The notes: generated by a model not told the origin, from the sequence alone. A stretch of DNA of 64,000 bases from Protaetiibacter intestinalis (GCF_003627075.1 NZ_CP032630.1:1736001-1800000), one strand, 5' to 3'; numbered from the stretch's first letter, positions 52,527-61,518 are shown. A program made the numbers and translations.

Positions 52527-53660
52527 ATGCGCATCCGAGGGGCGGTGCTCGAGCGGACGGGGGATCCCCGTCCCTACGTCGAGTCACGCCCGCTCGCCGT
52601 GCGCGAGCTCGAGCTCGACCCGCCGGGTGCGGGCGAGCTGCTCGTGCGCATCGAGGTCGCCGGGGTCTGTCACTCCGACCTCTCGGTCGTCGACGGCAGC
52701 CGTCCGCGGCCCGTGCCCATGCTGCTCGGGCACGAGGCCGCCGGCATCGTCGAGGTGCTCGGTGCGGGCGTGACGGATGTCGCGGTCGGCGACCGCGTCG
52801 TCATGACGTTCCTGCCGCGCTGCGGTGCGTGCGCCGGCTGCGCGAGCGCGGGGCGGATGCCGTGCGAGCCCGGCAGCGCCGCGAACGCCGCGGGAGAGCT
52901 GCTCGGCGGCGGCCACCGCCTCCACGCCGACGGCGCCTCGATCGCGCACCACCTGGGCGTCTCCGCCTTCGCCGACCACGCCGTCGTCTCGCGGCGCTCG
53001 GTCGTACCCGTGCCCCGCGACCTCCCCGCCGAGGTGGCGGCGCTACTCGGCTGCGCCGTGCTCACCGGCGGCGGCGCCGTGCTCAACGCCGCCCGGCCCG
53101 CACCGGGCGAACCGGTCCTCGTCGTCGGGCTCGGCGGTGTCGGCATGGCGGCGCTGCTCGTCGCCCGCGCCCTCGGCCACCCCGTGATCGCGGTCGACGC
53201 CCGCGACGACAAGCTCGCCGCGGCCCGCGCCCTCGGTGCCGATCGCGCCGTCCTCGCCGAGGAGCTCGCGGCATCCGGGGTGCGTGCGCCCGTCGCGATC
53301 GAGGCGGCAGGGCACCCGGCGGCGTTCGAGGCGGCCCTTGCCGCCACCGCCCCCGGCGGCACGACCGTCACGGTCGGCCTGCCGCACCCCGACGCGCGCG
53401 CGAGCGTCTCGCCGCTCGTGCTCACCGCCGAGGCCCGCACCGTCGTCGGCAGCTACCTCGGCAGCTCGGTGCCCGAACGCGACATCCCGCGCTACGTCGA
53501 ACTGTGGCGCGCCGGACGCCTGCCCGTCGAGGCGCTCGTGAGCGACCGCATCCGCCTCGACGACATCGTCGCCGCCTTCGACACCCTCGCCGAGGGTGCT
53601 GCGCTGCGGCAGCTCATCGTCTTCGACACCCCGACCCCGTCCCCGGAAGGAACCCCATGA
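52527..53660 (+). CDS. Zinc-dependent alcohol dehydrogenase (MDR)
   Basis: This 377-residue medium-chain dehydrogenase has catalytic zinc ligands in GVCHSD, GHEAAG and GCAVLTGG, and a structural zinc site CGACAGCASAGRMPC. The Rossmann motif is GLGGVGMAALLVA. It resembles class III and aryl-alcohol dehydrogenases, and might oxidise an alcohol or hydroxyacid intermediate of the pathway. The stop overlaps the following SDR start (ATGA). Confidence 0.9.
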   Translation: MRIRGAVLERTGDPRPYVESRPLAVRELELDPPGAGELLVRIEVAGVCHSDLSVVDGSRPRPVPMLLGHEAAGIVEVLGAGVTDVAVGDRVVMTFLPRCGACAGCASAGRMPCEPGSAANAAGELLGGGHRLHADGASIAHHLGVSAFADHAVVSRRSVVPVPRDLPAEVAALLGCAVLTGGGAVLNAARPAPGEPVLVVGLGGVGMAALLVARALGHPVIAVDARDDKLAAARALGADRAVLAEELAASGVRAPVAIEAAGHPAAFEAALAATAPGGTTVTVGLPHPDARASVSPLVLTAEARTVVGSYLGSSVPERDIPRYVELWRAGRLPVEALVSDRIRLDDIVAAFDTLAEGAALRQLIVFDTPTPSPEGTP

Positions 53661-54409
53661 CCGAGAGAGTCGCCATCGTCACCGGAGCCGCCCGCGGCAT
53701 CGGCGCCGCCATCGCCCGCCGCCTCGCCTCCGACGGCCACGCCGTCGCCGTCGTCGACCTCGACGAGGCCGCCACCTCCGAAACCGTCGAAGCGATCCGC
53801 GCGGCGGGCGGCCGCGCCGTCGGCGTCGGCGCCGACGTCGCCGACGAGACGCTCGTCGCCTCCGCGATCGAACGCGTCGTGGCCGAACTGGGTGCGCCCA
53901 CGATCCTCGTCAACAACGCCGGCATCCTGCGCGACAACCTGCTGTTCAAGATGACCGCCGACGACTGGGATGCCGTGCTCGGCGTGCACCTGCGCGGCGC
54001 CTTCCTCATGACCAAGGCCGTGCAGGCGCACATGGTGGATGCCGGCTGGGGCCGCATCGTGAACCTCTCGTCCACCTCGGCGCTCGGCAACCGCGGGCAG
54101 GCGAACTATGCGGCCGCGAAGGCCGGCATGCAGGGTTTCACGAAGACCCTCGCGATCGAGCTGGGTCGTTTCGGTGTCACCGCGAACGCGATCGCGCCCG
54201 GCTTCATCGTGACCGAGATGACGGCCTCGACCGCGCGCCGCGTCGGCATGGAGCCGGACGACTTCTTCGCGCTCATGGCGAAGGAGATTCCGGTCGGCCG
54301 CGCGGGCGAGCCCGACGACATCGCCGCGGTCGCCTCGTTCTTCGTGCGCGAGGAGGCCTCGTTCACCAACGGCCAGGTCATCTATGTGGCCGGCGGGCCG
54401 CGCGCATGA
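53657..54409 (+). CDS. FabG-like 3-oxoacyl reductase (SDR)
   Basis: This 250-residue SDR has GAARGIGAAIARRLA, NNAGILRDNLLFKM, catalytic Ser (NLSSTSALGN) and YAAAK. In a degradative operon it probably runs as a 3-hydroxyacyl-CoA dehydrogenase. It overlaps its neighbours on both sides (ATGA), between the alcohol dehydrogenase and the MaoC hydratase. Confidence 0.9.
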   Translation: MTERVAIVTGAARGIGAAIARRLASDGHAVAVVDLDEAATSETVEAIRAAGGRAVGVGADVADETLVASAIERVVAELGAPTILVNNAGILRDNLLFKMTADDWDAVLGVHLRGAFLMTKAVQAHMVDAGWGRIVNLSSTSALGNRGQANYAAAKAGMQGFTKTLAIELGRFGVTANAIAPGFIVTEMTASTARRVGMEPDDFFALMAKEIPVGRAGEPDDIAAVASFFVREEASFTNGQVIYVAGGPRA

Positions 54410-54864
54410 GCGCCGTCTTCGCCGACCCGCGCGAGCTGCTGGATGCTGTGGGCACCGAGCTCGGCGCGGGGGAGTGGTTCGAGGTCGACCAGGACCGCAT
54501 CGCACGCTTCGCCGACGCGACCGACGACCACCAGTGGATCCACCTCGACGAGGAGCGCGCGGCATCCGGCCCCTTCGGCTCGACGATCGCGCACGGCTAC
54601 CTGACGCTCTCGCTGCTGCCCGCGCTCTCGCACGGGCTGCTCGAGATCGGCAACCTCGCGATGGCCGTCAACTACGGGCTCGACACCGTGCGCTTCCTGC
54701 AGCCGGTGCCGGCCGGCTCACGCGTGCGCGCCTCGGCCGTCATCTCCGCCGCCGAGGCGACCGCGATCGGCATCCGCGTCTCCCAGAGGGTGACCGTCGA
54801 GATCGAGGGGCACGACAAGCCCGCCCTCGTCGCCGAGGCGATCGCCCTCTTCGTGCCCGCCTGA
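54406..54864 (+). CDS. MaoC-like enoyl-CoA hydratase
   Basis: This 152-residue hot-dog hydratase has the R-hydratase motif FADATDDHQWIHLDEERA with the catalytic Asp/His pair, followed by GPFGSTIAHGYLTLSLLP. It adds water to an enoyl-CoA, giving an (R)-3-hydroxyacyl-CoA for the FabG-like SDR. It closes the operon with acyl-CoA dehydrogenase, thiolase, alcohol dehydrogenase and SDR, so a complete beta-oxidation spiral is encoded. Confidence 0.9.
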   Translation: MSAVFADPRELLDAVGTELGAGEWFEVDQDRIARFADATDDHQWIHLDEERAASGPFGSTIAHGYLTLSLLPALSHGLLEIGNLAMAVNYGLDTVRFLQPVPAGSRVRASAVISAAEATAIGIRVSQRVTVEIEGHDKPALVAEAIALFVPA

Positions 54865-54869
54865 GTCCC

Positions 54870-54929
54870 CGAAAGTACGTACTTTTGGGCCCGAAACACC
54901 CCTGCGCGCCCCCAAAGTACGTACTTTCG
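54870..54929. repeat. Inverted repeat with palindromic arms between convergent genes
   Basis: Perfect 16 bp arms at 54870-54885 and 54914-54929 each contain the 14 bp palindrome AAAGTACGTACTTT. The loop is 28 nt. It lies just past the MaoC stop and before the end of the convergent transporter gene, so it may terminate both. A GGG/CCC extension with one bulge strengthens the stem. The arms are AT-rich compared with the surrounding DNA. Confidence 0.8.
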
Positions 54930-54940
54930 CGGAGAGGAGG

Positions 54941-56320
54941 TTACGGCAGCGCCTCGGGGAGCTCGGCATCCACGTCATCGAGCGAGATGTCCTTCGTCTC
55001 CCGGCCGACGAGCAGCGCGATGAGCGTGAGAGTCGCCATCACCGAGAGGTAGACGCCCACCCAGACGGGGCTGCCCCCACCGGTCTGCCACAGCCACACC
55101 GCGATGAACGGCGCCACCGCGGCGCCCAGGATCGACGACACGTTGTACGAGATCCCGGATCCCGTGTACCGCAGCGCGGTCGGGAACAGCTCCGGCAGCA
55201 GGGCCCCCATCGGGCCGAAGGTGAAGCCCATGAGGGTGAAGCCCAGCACGAGCCACAGCACGACGCCGACCGTTCCGGCCGACAGCAGCGGCACCCACAG
55301 CAGACCGAACAGGATGATGGCCGCGGTGATGACGATGAGCGTCGGGCGGCGTCCGAAGCGGTCGGCGAGCGGCCCCGAGACGAGGGTGAAGATGCCGAAG
55401 AACACGACGCCGAAGATCATCATGAGCACGAACGTCGTGTACTCGTAGCCGAGTCCCGGTACCGGCGCATCCGTCGCCGCGCGCCCGTAGCTGAGCGAGA
55501 ACGTGGTCATCAGGTAGAAGAGCACGTAGGTGGCGAGCATGTAGAAGGTGCCGAGGATCAGCTGGCGCCAGTGCGTGCGGAACACCGTCGCGAGCGGCAC
55601 CTTGGCGAGCTTGCCCGCGGTCGCCGCCTTCGAGAACGTCGACGACTCGACGAGCCGCAGCCGCACCCAGAGGCCCACGATCACCATGACGGCCGAGAAC
55701 AGGAACGGGATGCGCCAGCCCCACTCGAGGAAGGCGTCGGAGGGGCGGGAGGGGTCGTCGGAGGGCAGCACGGCCGCGATGACGAGGAACAGCCCGTTGG
55801 CGATGATGAAGCCGATCGGGGCGCCGAGCTGCGGGAAGGTGCCGTACCAGGCGCGCTTGCCGGCCGGTGCGTTCTCGGTCGCGACGAGCGCGGCTCCCGA
55901 CCACTCCCCGCCGAGCGCGAAGCCCTGCGCGAGGCGCAGCACGACGAGCAGCAGCGGGGCGAGCCAGCCGACGAGCGCATAGGTGGGCAGCACGCCGATC
56001 AGGAAGGTCGCGATGCCCATCGTGAGCAGCGCCCCGACGAGCGTCACCTTGCGGCCGCGCCGGTCGCCGAGGTGGCCGAAGAAGATCGCGCCGAGCGGGC
56101 GCGCCACCATGGCGGCACCGAAGATCGCGAACGACGACAGCAGCGCCGTCGTCTCGTCGCCGGGCGGGAAGAACAGGTGGGGGAACACCAGCACGGCCGC
56201 GGTGGCGTAGACGTAGAAGTCGTAGAACTCGATCGTGGTGCCGATGAGGCTCGCGACGACGACGCGGGCGCGGGGATTGGCCGGCGCCGTCGTGGGCGCG
56301 GGGGAGGCTGCACTGCTCAT
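54941..56320 (-). CDS. MFS transporter, metabolite:H+ symporter (MHS) family
   Basis: This 459-residue protein has twelve predicted transmembrane helices, with the MHS signatures IEFYDFYVYATAA in helix 1 and FGHLGDRRGRK between helices 2 and 3, plus the SGPLADRFGRR repeat in the second half. MHS transporters import organic acids, shikimate, proline/betaine or alpha-ketoglutarate. At the edge of the island it may provide a second uptake route. It is convergent with the MaoC operon and has no copy of either operator in its short upstream region. Confidence 0.9.
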   Translation of the reverse strand: MSSAASPAPTTAPANPRARVVVASLIGTTIEFYDFYVYATAAVLVFPHLFFPPGDETTALLSSFAIFGAAMVARPLGAIFFGHLGDRRGRKVTLVGALLTMGIATFLIGVLPTYALVGWLAPLLLVVLRLAQGFALGGEWSGAALVATENAPAGKRAWYGTFPQLGAPIGFIIANGLFLVIAAVLPSDDPSRPSDAFLEWGWRIPFLFSAVMVIVGLWVRLRLVESSTFSKAATAGKLAKVPLATVFRTHWRQLILGTFYMLATYVLFYLMTTFSLSYGRAATDAPVPGLGYEYTTFVLMMIFGVVFFGIFTLVSGPLADRFGRRPTLIVITAAIILFGLLWVPLLSAGTVGVVLWLVLGFTLMGFTFGPMGALLPELFPTALRYTGSGISYNVSSILGAAVAPFIAVWLWQTGGGSPVWVGVYLSVMATLTLIALLVGRETKDISLDDVDAELPEALP

Positions 56321-56354
56321 GGCATCCAGCCTGGCACGCCCGAGCGCTTTCCGG

Positions 56355-56831
56355 TCACCGGCCGTGGATGCGCGCGAGCACCCGGGCGGTCGCGAGCACG
56401 GCCTCCGCGGCCTCCTGGCCCTTGTCCTCCTTGGAGCCGGGGAAGCCGGCCCGGTCGATGCCCTGCTGCTCGTCGTCGAGGGTGAGCACCCCGAAGCCGA
56501 CCGGCTTGCCGGTGTCGAGGGCGACCCGGGTGAGGCCGTCGGTCGCGGCGTTCGAGACGAAGTCGAAGTGCGGCGTGCCCCCGCGGATGATCACGCCGAG
56601 CGCGACCACGCCATCCGCCCCCGCGTCGAGCGCCGCCTTCGCGACGACGGGCAGCTCGAAGCTGCCGGGCACCCGGATCACCTCGACCTCGGCACCGGAT
56701 GCGGCGAGGGTGCGCAGCGCTCCCGTCAGCAGCCCTTCGGTGATCTTCTCGTGCCAGGTGCCGGCGACCACCGCGATGCGGAGCCCCGCGCCGTCGTGGT
56801 CGAGTTCGGTGGGACGGCCCTCGCCGCTCAT
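56355..56831 (-). CDS. ribH: 6,7-dimethyl-8-ribityllumazine synthase
   Basis: This riboflavin pathway enzyme condenses the RibA and RibB/RibD products to lumazine. The 158-residue protein has RIAVVAGTWHE, VPGSFELPVVAK, the GVIIRGGTPHFDFV segment with the active His, and a C-terminal GF(G)VLT. The ATG overlaps the ribBA stop (ATGA). It is the last gene of the operon. Confidence 0.96.
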   Translation of the reverse strand: MSGEGRPTELDHDGAGLRIAVVAGTWHEKITEGLLTGALRTLAASGAEVEVIRVPGSFELPVVAKAALDAGADGVVALGVIIRGGTPHFDFVSNAATDGLTRVALDTGKPVGFGVLTLDDEQQGIDRAGFPGSKEDKGQEAAEAVLATARVLARIHGR

Positions 56832-58108
56832 GCCGGGTTCCTCTCGCTCGTGAGGCGCGCAGTGAGCGCCTCATGGGTGGGCAGCGCGTGGCCCATGCGG
56901 TCGCGCTTGGCGTCGAGGTAGCCCTCGTTGAACTCGCCCACGCCGACGACGAGCGGCACGAGGGCCTCGACCTCGACACCCCGCTCGGCGAGCTGCCGGG
57001 CCTTCTCGGGGTTGTTGGAGAGCAGCCGCACGCGGCCGATGCCGAGATCCTTCAGGATGCCGACCGCCGCCCCGTAGTCACGGGCGTCGGCGGGCAGCCC
57101 GAGGGCCAGGTTCGCGTCGAGCGTGTCGAAGCCGTCCTCCTGCAGGCGGTAGGCGCGCAGCTTGTTGATGAGGCCGATGCCGCGCCCCTCCTGGCCGCGC
57201 AGGTAGACGACCACGCCGCCCTCCGCCTGGATGGTCGCGAGCGCCGCGTCCAGCTGCGGCCCGCACTCGCACTTGAGCGAGCCGAACGCCTCGCCCGTGA
57301 GGCACTCGGAGTGCACGCGCACGAGCGCGCCGTCGCGCGGCTCGCCCGAGATCCACGCGACGTGGTCGGCGCCCGTCGAACGGTCGCGGTAGGCGCGCAC
57401 CCGGAAGGTGCCGTGCGAGGTGGGCACGTGGGTCTCGACCTCGAAGGTGACGCGCTGCCACTCGGGGATCACGACCTCCGCCTTCGGGTCGCGCTCGCAG
57501 CGACGCTCCTCCATGAAGCGGATGAGGGCCTCGATCGTGATGACGGGCACCCCTTCGCGCTCGCCGAGCCGGATGAGGTTCGGCAGGCGCATCATCTCGC
57601 CGTCCTCGTCGACGATCTCGGCGATCGCGGCGACGGGGGTGAGGCCCGCGAGCTTCATGAGGTCGACCGACGCCTCGGTGTGGCCGTCGCGTTCGCGCAC
57701 CCCTCCGTCGACGGCGCGCAGCGGCAGGATGTGGCCGGGGCGGCTGAGGCTCGCCGGGATCGACTCGGGGTCGGCGAGCACCCGCAGGGTGTGGGCGCGG
57801 TCGGATGCCGAGATGCCGGTCGAGAGGCGGTCGGCCGCGTCGACGGAGACCGTGTAGGCGGTGCCGCGCGGGTCCTCGTTGTGCTCGACCATCGGCGGCA
57901 GCGCGAGCCGATCGGCGATCGCGTTCGTCATGGGCGCGCAGATGAAGCCCGACGAGTGCCTGACCGCCCACGCGATCCACTCCTGGCTGGCCGTCTCGGC
58001 GGCGAGCACCACGTCGCCCTCGTTCTCGCGCCCCTCGTCGTCGGCCACGATCACCGGTCGGCCGGCGCGCAGCGCCTGCAGGGCGGTGGGGATGTCGCTC
58101 AGGCTCAT
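56828..58108 (-). CDS. ribBA: Bifunctional 3,4-dihydroxy-2-butanone-4-phosphate synthase/GTP cyclohydrolase II
   Basis: The 426-residue protein has an N-terminal RibB domain (about 1-205; DDEGRENEGDVV, RPGHILPLRA, HTEASVDLMKLAG) that makes the four-carbon precursor. The C-terminal RibA domain (about 206-426) opens GTP, with zinc ligands in ECLTGEAFGSLKCECG, and GQEGRGIGLINK. The ATG at 58108 is preferred; it overlaps the ribE stop. It is regulated with the operon by the FMN riboswitch. Confidence 0.96.
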   Translation of the reverse strand: MSLSDIPTALQALRAGRPVIVADDEGRENEGDVVLAAETASQEWIAWAVRHSSGFICAPMTNAIADRLALPPMVEHNEDPRGTAYTVSVDAADRLSTGISASDRAHTLRVLADPESIPASLSRPGHILPLRAVDGGVRERDGHTEASVDLMKLAGLTPVAAIAEIVDEDGEMMRLPNLIRLGEREGVPVITIEALIRFMEERRCERDPKAEVVIPEWQRVTFEVETHVPTSHGTFRVRAYRDRSTGADHVAWISGEPRDGALVRVHSECLTGEAFGSLKCECGPQLDAALATIQAEGGVVVYLRGQEGRGIGLINKLRAYRLQEDGFDTLDANLALGLPADARDYGAAVGILKDLGIGRVRLLSNNPEKARQLAERGVEVEALVPLVVGVGEFNEGYLDAKRDRMGHALPTHEALTARLTSERNPA

Positions 58109-58728
58109 CGGCGTGCTCCTTCGTTCGTCAGCGCGAGCATCCGCTCCACATGCCGCGCCAGGATGTCGGTCTCGACGTTCACGCGGGCACCCGGCACGAG
58201 CGCCCCGTGGGTGGTCGCGGTGAGGGTCTCGGGGATGAGCGACACCTCGAACCACTGCTCGGCTTCATCCGGATCCGACACCGTGCTCACCGTGAGCGAG
58301 GTGCCGTCGACCGCGATCGAGCCCTTGCGGGTGACGAGCGGGGCGAGGTCGGGGGAGAGCGAGAAGCGCACGACGCGCCAGCTGCCCTCGTCCTCGACCG
58401 CGAGCACGGTCGCGGTGCCGTCGACGTGACCCTGCACGATGTGGCCGCCGAGGCGGTCGCCGACGGCGGCTGCGCGCTCGATGTTGACGCGGTCGCCGGG
58501 CCGGCGGTCGCCGATCGTGGTGACGTCGATCGAGACGCCCATGACATCCGCGGTGAACCAGTCCTCGCCCTGGTCGACGACCGTCAGGCACACGCCCGAG
58601 ACGGAGATCGAGTCGCCGTGGGAGGCGTCGGAGACCGCGAGCGGGGCGCGCACGGTGATGCGGGCCGCGTCGCCCGTGGGCTCCCAGGCGAGCACCTCGC
58701 CGAGCTCCTCGATGATTCCGGTGAACAT
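58105..58728 (-). CDS. ribE: Riboflavin synthase alpha chain
   Basis: The enzyme dismutates two lumazines to riboflavin. The 207-residue protein begins MFTGIIEELG, the standard start, and has two lumazine-binding repeats (about 1-97 and 98-197) with HGDSISVSGVCLTV and KGSIAVDGTSLTV. It starts 1 nt after the ribD stop and overlaps ribBA by 4 nt. Confidence 0.96.
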   Translation of the reverse strand: MFTGIIEELGEVLAWEPTGDAARITVRAPLAVSDASHGDSISVSGVCLTVVDQGEDWFTADVMGVSIDVTTIGDRRPGDRVNIERAAAVGDRLGGHIVQGHVDGTATVLAVEDEGSWRVVRFSLSPDLAPLVTRKGSIAVDGTSLTVSTVSDPDEAEQWFEVSLIPETLTATTHGALVPGARVNVETDILARHVERMLALTNEGARR

Positions 58729-58729
58729 G

Positions 58730-59749
58730 TCAGTTCCCTTCCGTGGGTCGTGCCGTCACGAGCAGGTCGTCGCCGAGCTGCTCGACGCCCGTGATGACGA
58801 GGCGCCGCGCCTCGGCCATGGTCGTGATGCCGAGCTCGCCGATCGCGAGCCGGTCGCCGCCGAGCAGCGCGGGTGCGAGGTACACGGCGTACTCGTCGGC
58901 GAGGCCCGCCGCGACGATCGCCGAGGCGAGCGTCGGCCCGCCCTCGACGTACACGCGACGGATGCCGCGGACGTCGAGTGCGGCGAGCACGCGCTCGAGG
59001 TCGCGGGTGCCGGTCTCGAGGAGACCCGCCGGGTGGTGCCGCAGGGCCGCATCCGCGGGCACGGCGCGTTCGCCGACGACGACGGGCAGCGGCTGGTGGG
59101 GGAGCAGCTCGCCGCCGTCGCCGCGCGCCGTGAGGGCGGGGTCGTCGGCGAGCACCGTGCCGCTGCCGACGAGGATCGCGTCGGATGCCGCCCGCTGCTC
59201 GTGCACGCGCTGCCGGGCCGCGGTGCCCGTGATCCAGCGGCTCGTGCCGTCGGCGGCGGCGGCGCGGCCGTCGAGGGTCGAGGCCCACTTGACGGTCACC
59301 CAGGGGCGGTGCCGCGCGACCGCGGTCAACCAGATGTGCAGGAACGCCGTCACCTCGTCCGCGAGCACGCCGGGGATCACCTCGACGCCCGCCGAGCGCA
59401 GCCGCTCGGCGCCGCCCGCAGACTCGTGCCCCGGGTCGGAGACGGCGTAGACGACCCGCTCGACGCCCGCGGCGATGAGCGCCTCGCTGCAGGGGCCGGT
59501 GCGGCCGGTGTGGTTGCAGGGCTCGAGTGTCACCACGGCGGTGAGCCCCCGCGCGTCGGCCACCCGCGAGAGGGCATCGACCTCCGCGTGGGCCGTGCCC
59601 GCGCCGTGGTGCCAGCCCTCGGCGACGACGGTGCCGGACGCGTCGAGCAGCACGCAGCCCACCTGCGGGTTGCCGCCGGTGACGGGCCCGCGCGCGGCGA
59701 GGTCGAGGGCGCGGCGCATGGCGGCGTCGTACGAGACGGTCTCGGCCAT
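58730..59749 (-). CDS. ribD: Riboflavin biosynthesis deaminase/reductase
   Basis: The bifunctional 339-residue enzyme has an N-terminal deaminase (zinc motif HAEVDAL with PCNHTGRTGPC) and a C-terminal reductase (VTVKWASTLDGR, EGGPTLAS). It converts the RibA product in two steps. The ATG at 59749 is preferred because family proteins begin just before the YDAAMRRALDLA helix. It is the first gene of the operon, 86 nt below the FMN riboswitch. Confidence 0.94.
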   Translation of the reverse strand: MAETVSYDAAMRRALDLAARGPVTGGNPQVGCVLLDASGTVVAEGWHHGAGTAHAEVDALSRVADARGLTAVVTLEPCNHTGRTGPCSEALIAAGVERVVYAVSDPGHESAGGAERLRSAGVEVIPGVLADEVTAFLHIWLTAVARHRPWVTVKWASTLDGRAAAADGTSRWITGTAARQRVHEQRAASDAILVGSGTVLADDPALTARGDGGELLPHQPLPVVVGERAVPADAALRHHPAGLLETGTRDLERVLAALDVRGIRRVYVEGGPTLASAIVAAGLADEYAVYLAPALLGGDRLAIGELGITTMAEARRLVITGVEQLGDDLLVTARPTEGN

Positions 59750-59834
59750 GGCATCCCTTCCGGTTCCGGTCCGGGGATGCGCGACGCGAGGCGACGCCCG
59801 CCGACGGATGCCGAAACCGGCCGCCGCCGACGCG

Positions 59835-59957
59835 TGCTTCCTCTCATCCGGACTTTGACCGTCGGTCCCGGAATTCCACCGGATCGGCCCCATTCCTTGC
59901 GGAACGGGGTTCGCGGACTATCACCGCCGGTGCGGATTTCCACCGCCCCCGGAGCAC
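59835..59957 (-). promoter_or_regulatory. FMN riboswitch (RFN element)
   Basis: On the minus strand the conserved RFN pieces appear in order: a GGGGGCGGTGGAAATCC opening, ACCGGCGGTGATAGTCCGCG, a variable stem, GGTGGAATTCCGGGACCGACGGT and AAAGTCCGGATGAGAGGAAG. The closing P1 strands are GCTCC/GGAAGC-like. It controls ribD-ribE-ribBA-ribH, probably by hiding the ribD ribosome site when FMN is bound. The 65 nt below the element contain the expression platform. Confidence 0.96.
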
Positions 59958-59973
59958 GTGTTGCTTGTTCTGG

Positions 59974-59979
59974 AGTCTA
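59974..59979 (-). promoter_or_regulatory. -10 box of the riboflavin operon
   Basis: TAGACT on the minus strand (59979-59974) lies about 17 nt before the riboswitch, placing the start near 59966. No clear -35 is visible. The rest of the interval to 60105 shows no other feature. Confidence 0.45.
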
Positions 59980-60105
59980 CAACGCACCCGCGACGCGTAC
60001 ATTCCCCCGCGTCACCCGACGACGCTGACCGGTCGGTTTCCGGCCCCATTCGCGCCGCATGAGGCGAAGAACCGACCACTCGGAAGGAACTGCGGGCGCC
60101 TCGCG

Positions 60106-60717
60106 TCAGTCGCAGGCGATTCCATCACCGTCTCGGTCGAGGTCGTAGATGTCCGTACCGATCACCCGAACCGGCCCCCGCACATAGGCGGGACCGTTGC
60201 CGCTTCCTCCCGCACAATCGACGTCGCTCGCAATCGGCACGCATGCCCCCGAATAATTCGGATCGCACCCGCTGGTATCTACGACAGGCGCGGGAGCCGG
60301 TTGGCGCGTGCCCACCGCGGTGATCTCGGGAACGGGTGCGACGGTGATCTCGTCGCCCGTCGCGATGCGCGAGGATTCGACACCGTCGACGTACGTGACC
60401 TCGTAGGTGATCGACCGGGTGCCGTCTGCGCCTTGCTGCACGACCGCGGACGAGCCGACGTCCCGGTTCGGGTCGTCTTGTGTCGTGTGCTCGAACGCAA
60501 CCGGCTCGGTGACGACGATGACCTTCTCGGTCACCGCGGGCGTGCGGGTCGGCTCGGGCGATGAGGCACGAGAAGGAGAGTTCGTCTGAGGTAGTTCCGC
60601 GATCCGTCGCGGCGTGGCGGAGGCGCAGCCGACCACGGTGCAGCCGAGAAGCAGGGCGACGCCCGCGGCGACAGCCCGCGGCCAGGTCGCCCGGTCGTTG
60701 GAGAGCATGCTCGTCAC
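60106..60717 (-). CDS. Exported G5-domain lipoprotein with excalibur-like calcium motif
   Basis: This 203-residue protein has a signal peptide with lipobox VVGC (Cys31), a Ser/Pro/Thr-rich linker, a G5 domain (about 62-130; VTEPVAFEHTTQDDPN, ITYEVTYVDGVE) and a C-terminal block with YDLDRDGDGIACD, the DxDxDGxxC motif of excalibur-type calcium-binding domains. G5 domains bind N-acetylglucosamine-containing or wall material. The GTG at 60717 has GGAGG 5 nt upstream (60723-60727) and is preferred over the ATG at 60729 and the ATG at 60708. It stands alone between the riboflavin operon and the HAD gene. Confidence 0.8.
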   Translation of the reverse strand: MTSMLSNDRATWPRAVAAGVALLLGCTVVGCASATPRRIAELPQTNSPSRASSPEPTRTPAVTEKVIVVTEPVAFEHTTQDDPNRDVGSSAVVQQGADGTRSITYEVTYVDGVESSRIATGDEITVAPVPEITAVGTRQPAPAPVVDTSGCDPNYSGACVPIASDVDCAGGSGNGPAYVRGPVRVIGTDIYDLDRDGDGIACD

Positions 60718-60795
60718 GGTCGCCTCCATTCGACGACGAGGGTCCTCTGGCCGGCGTCTCCCGTCAACTCCCCCGTCACGGGGTCGCGTCACGGG

Positions 60796-61518
60796 TCAGG
60801 CGAGCAGGGCGGGCAGCTCGGCGAGGGTGCGGATGACGGGCACGCCCTCGGCGGCGGCCTCGGCGAGCTGCTCGGGGGTCGCGGCAGCGGGACGGTCGAT
60901 CCAGACGCCGAGCAGGCCCGCGCGGGCCGCGCCGATCGCATCCGTGTGCAGACGGTCGCCCACGTAGCAGGCCGCGGATGCCGTGGTGCCGAGCTGCGCG
61001 ACGGCGAGCTCGAAGATGCGCGCGTCGGGCTTCGCCACCCCGACCTCGCCGCTCGCGACCAGGTGCTCGAGCGGGATGAGCGCATCCAGGCCCACGGCGA
61101 CCGCCTTCGAGGTCTGGAAGCGGAGGTCGCCGTTGGTGATGATCCCGAGCGTGCGCGGCGCGATCGCGGCCAGGCACGCGGCGGCGTCGTCGTGCAGCCG
61201 CCAACTCGTCTCGTAGTGCGCGCGGTACTGCTCGAACCAGGCCTCGGCCGCCTCGTCGTCGAGCTCGATGCCGTAGGGTGCGACGAAGCCGCGCGCCCGC
61301 GCACGTCGCTGCCCCAGGTAGTCGAGCTCGCCCGCGAGGTAGCGGTGGTAGTGCTCCTCCTCGAGCGCGCTCCAGCGCGCGTACTCGCTCGCCCGATCGG
61401 CCGCGGCGAGCTCGCCGCCGAGCGTGCTGCGGTGGGCGTGGATGCCGGCCTCGACGGACTCGCGGTGCGCGAACAGCGTGTCGTCGAGGTCGAAGAGCAC
61501 CGCCCGGATGCCGCTCAC
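60796..61518 (-). CDS. HAD family hydrolase
   Basis: This 240-residue phosphatase has the catalytic FDLDDTLF (Asp10, Asp12), the motif II Thr/Ser in LGIITNGD, a Lys near residue 135 and motif III DRLHTDAIGAARAG. It resembles YjjG/HAD-IA nucleotidases; the substrate is not evident. The GTG start at 61518 overlaps the acetyltransferase stop (GTGA), so it is cotranscribed with it. Confidence 0.9.
   Translation of the reverse strand: MSGIRAVLFDLDDTLFAHRESVEAGIHAHRSTLGGELAAADRASEYARWSALEEEHYHRYLAGELDYLGQRRARARGFVAPYGIELDDEAAEAWFEQYRAHYETSWRLHDDAAACLAAIAPRTLGIITNGDLRFQTSKAVAVGLDALIPLEHLVASGEVGVAKPDARIFELAVAQLGTTASAACYVGDRLHTDAIGAARAGLLGVWIDRPAAATPEQLAEAAAEGVPVIRTLAELPALLA

Noticed and set aside
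60106..60792. Upstream start of the G5 lipoprotein at 60792
   Set aside because: The extension is Arg-rich and would block a normal signal peptide. GTG 60717 has a good Shine-Dalgarno and a proper lipoprotein signal.
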